Source of the DNA: Novosphingobium sp. Leaf2
Lineage (GTDB): Bacteria > Pseudomonadota > Alphaproteobacteria > Sphingomonadales > Sphingomonadaceae
NCBI RefSeq assembly: GCF_001421325.1
Contig: NZ_LMJY01000019.1
Span: forward strand, 124,001-188,000
DNA: 64,000 nucleotides
Direction of reading: 5' to 3'
Shown one piece after another: positions 62,676 to 64,000 of this stretch. Position 1 is the stretch's first letter, and every line of letters begins with the position of its first letter. The notes below the pieces were generated by a model that saw nothing but the letters and a program-made list of their open reading frames with translations, did no database searches and had not been told where the DNA came from. Both the position numbers and the translations under genes were made by a program.

Positions 62676-63497
62676 GTGGCAAAAGCAGCGGATGAGCCGG
62701 TCCGCCCGATCATCGTCAAGAAGATCACTGTGGTGGCCGCCGGCCATCACGGCGGCGCGTGGAAAGTCGCCTACGCGGATTTCGTCACCGCGATGATGGC
62801 GTTCTTCCTGCTGCTGTGGATCCTGGGCGCGACCACGGAAAAGCAGCGCAAGGGGATCGCTGATTATTTCTCGCCCACCCTGGTCAAAAACCGCTCGGCG
62901 CAATCGGGCTCCGGCACCGGTCTGCTTGGCGGGTCATCGCTGACCGACCAGGACAAGCTGCCCCACCCCGGCGGCAGCGGCACCAAGTCCATCACCATCC
63001 CGCGCGATGCCACTGGCGGTCCCAAATCAGGCGCCACACGCAGCCAGCGCGCGCGCCAGCAGGTGGAAAAGAAGCTCCAGTCCACAGAACGGCTGCGCAA
63101 GCTGGCTAAGCAGGTGCGCATGGTGGACACCAGCGAGGGCGTACGGATCGACCTTGTCGATGATGCCAACTTCTCGATGTTCCGCGTCGGCACGACCATC
63201 CTGACGACCCCGGCGGACGACCTGCTGGCCGCATTGGGGCAGGCCCTGGGCCCGGACACCGGCGGCCTGACAATCCGGGGCCACACCGATGCGCTGCCGT
63301 ATCGCCCCGGCATCGCCGGCAACAACTGGTCCTTGTCCGCAGGCCGGGCCGAAGCCACCCGCCAGGCGCTGATGCACGATGGCATTGCCGAGGCCCGCTT
63401 CCGCCGCATCGAAGGCGTTGCCGATCGCGAACTGCTGATCCCCAAAGACCCGCACGACCCGCGCAACCGCCGAATCTCGATCACCCTGTTGAATTGA
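62676..63497 (+). CDS. motB: Flagellar motor stator protein MotB
   Basis: 273 residues. After a basic N-terminus (IIVKKITVV) the single helix carries the proton-binding Asp35 in KVAYADFVTAMMAFFLLLW. The OmpA-like peptidoglycan-binding domain occupies about 190-273 with IRGHTDALPY, WSLSAGRAEATRQALMHDG and NRRISITLLN. The start is GTG, two bases after the motA stop. The linker is Gly/Lys rich. Confidence 0.95.
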   Translation: MAKAADEPVRPIIVKKITVVAAGHHGGAWKVAYADFVTAMMAFFLLLWILGATTEKQRKGIADYFSPTLVKNRSAQSGSGTGLLGGSSLTDQDKLPHPGGSGTKSITIPRDATGGPKSGATRSQRARQQVEKKLQSTERLRKLAKQVRMVDTSEGVRIDLVDDANFSMFRVGTTILTTPADDLLAALGQALGPDTGGLTIRGHTDALPYRPGIAGNNWSLSAGRAEATRQALMHDGIAEARFRRIEGVADRELLIPKDPHDPRNRRISITLLN

Positions 63498-63553
63498 CCT
63501 GATCAGCCGTTGCGCTACACCGGGGGGGGCGTGACAGGGTGGATCAAGCAACG

Positions 63554-64000
63554 ATGCGGGTGCAAGCTGAACGAGAGGACTTCCCTGACTTCTGCAAGGG
63601 CGTGCTGATCGCGCTTGTCGTGTTTGGTCATGCGATCCAGTACGTGGTGCTGAAAGGCCAGGCGCAGGCACTGCAAGACCCGGTGTTTTCAGCCATCTAC
63701 CTGTTCCATATGCCGTTGTTCATGGCACTGAGCGGCTATTTCGCTACCCCTGCGAAGCTGCGCAAGGTGTCGCTGCCATCAGTCGCCTTGGTGCGAGGGG
63801 GGCAGATCCTCAGGCCGATGATGACCTGGGTGGCGCTGACCGTCCTCGCACACATCGCGATCGACCTTTTCCACCAGCAACACAACGTAGTGGGCTGGGC
63901 AAAGTTTGCTGCGAATGCGCTGGTTTCGAGCTACTGGTTTTTGTGGGCCGTATTCGGGTCTTACCTGACGCTGCGCGCGCTGCTGGCGTTGCCGCTTTCA
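63554..64000 (+). CDS. Acyltransferase-3 family protein (truncated by window end)
   Basis: An ATG opens a frame that continues to the end of the window, 149 residues without a stop. Membrane helices begin with DFCKGVLIALVVFGHAIQYV and YLFHMPLFMALSGYF, the N-terminal His and Pro-Leu-Phe-Met motifs of the acyltransferase-3 (O-acetyltransferase) family. These enzymes acetylate cell-surface sugars. A GTG 15 bases upstream is in frame and is an alternative start. It is after motB on the same strand but separated by 56 bases with a run of eight G. Confidence 0.8.
   Translation, partial: MRVQAEREDFPDFCKGVLIALVVFGHAIQYVVLKGQAQALQDPVFSAIYLFHMPLFMALSGYFATPAKLRKVSLPSVALVRGGQILRPMMTWVALTVLAHIAIDLFHQQHNVVGWAKFAANALVSSYWFLWAVFGSYLTLRALLALPLS

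Noticed and set aside
1..64000. tRNA genes, CRISPR arrays, insertion sequences or phage genes
   Set aside because: I looked for CCA-ending cloverleafs, regularly spaced repeats, transposase motifs and phage structural genes and saw none; a tool search would be needed to be certain.

Overview
The window is GC-rich chromosomal DNA of an alphaproteobacterium, most likely a sphingomonad (Sphingomonadaceae, Novosphingobium-like). This is inferred from several things: the rpmH-rnpA-yidD-yidC-engB block, a Thr-nucleophile alkaline phosphatase of the sphingomonad SPAP kind, TonB-receptor catabolism, many ATGA/GTGA/TTGA gene overlaps, and frequent GTG and TTG starts. I saw no tRNA, rRNA, CRISPR array, prophage or insertion sequence.

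1-35 kb is mostly housekeeping: dapB-nth, a dicarboxylate/amino-acid symporter, dapE, a frameshifted cupin gene, an S1/P1 nuclease and a GST. Next comes a phosphate-uptake unit in which a Nudix hydrolase is fused in frame to a PhoU-like DUF47 protein beside PiT. It is followed by engB-yidC-yidD-rnpA-rpmH with a strong hairpin between rnpA and rpmH, comM, rsgA and uvrB. An overlapping minus-strand run, tsaD-gpsA-flippase-OmpA-like, leads into a 30-residue membrane peptide and a HhH protein. hemC-hemD-hemX, ubiH with the alkaline phosphatase, and dsbD complete this part. Low-GC accessory patches lie at 14.9-15.9, 28.7-29.7 and 45.7-46.7 kb.

35.3-45.7 kb looks like a self-contained catabolic island. 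A NodD/LinR-type LysR regulator stands divergent to a TonB-dependent receptor, a Tat-exported GH1 beta-glucosidase, an FAD aromatic hydroxylase, a two-domain extradiol dioxygenase, a C-C-bond hydrolase of the alpha/beta fold, a four-helix membrane protein, a cyclase-family metal hydrolase and a fumarylacetoacetate-hydrolase-family enzyme. The order suggests uptake of an aryl glycoside, periplasmic deglycosylation, hydroxylation, meta-cleavage and processing of the fragments. The substrate is not readable from the sequence.

47.4-63.5 kb is a flagellar region in two divergent blocks. The minus block runs motA-like, motB-like, flgA, flgM, flgN, a lytic transglycosylase, flhA and fliA. The plus block runs flgB to flgL, then motA-motB. 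Between them is a clear sigma-54 promoter for flgB with upstream palindromic CGGCAA/TTGCCG sites. Peculiarities include a second stator pair whose MotB-like partner lacks a recognisable peptidoglycan-binding domain, short FlgE and FlgD, FlgH without any cysteine, FlgJ reduced to its rod-binding part, and a tandem repeat in FlgA. The window ends inside an acyltransferase-3 gene.

Two genes (cupin at 4.6 kb, TonB-like at 45.8 kb) each carry what looks like a single-base deletion. Whether these are real mutations or assembly errors cannot be told from the sequence alone.
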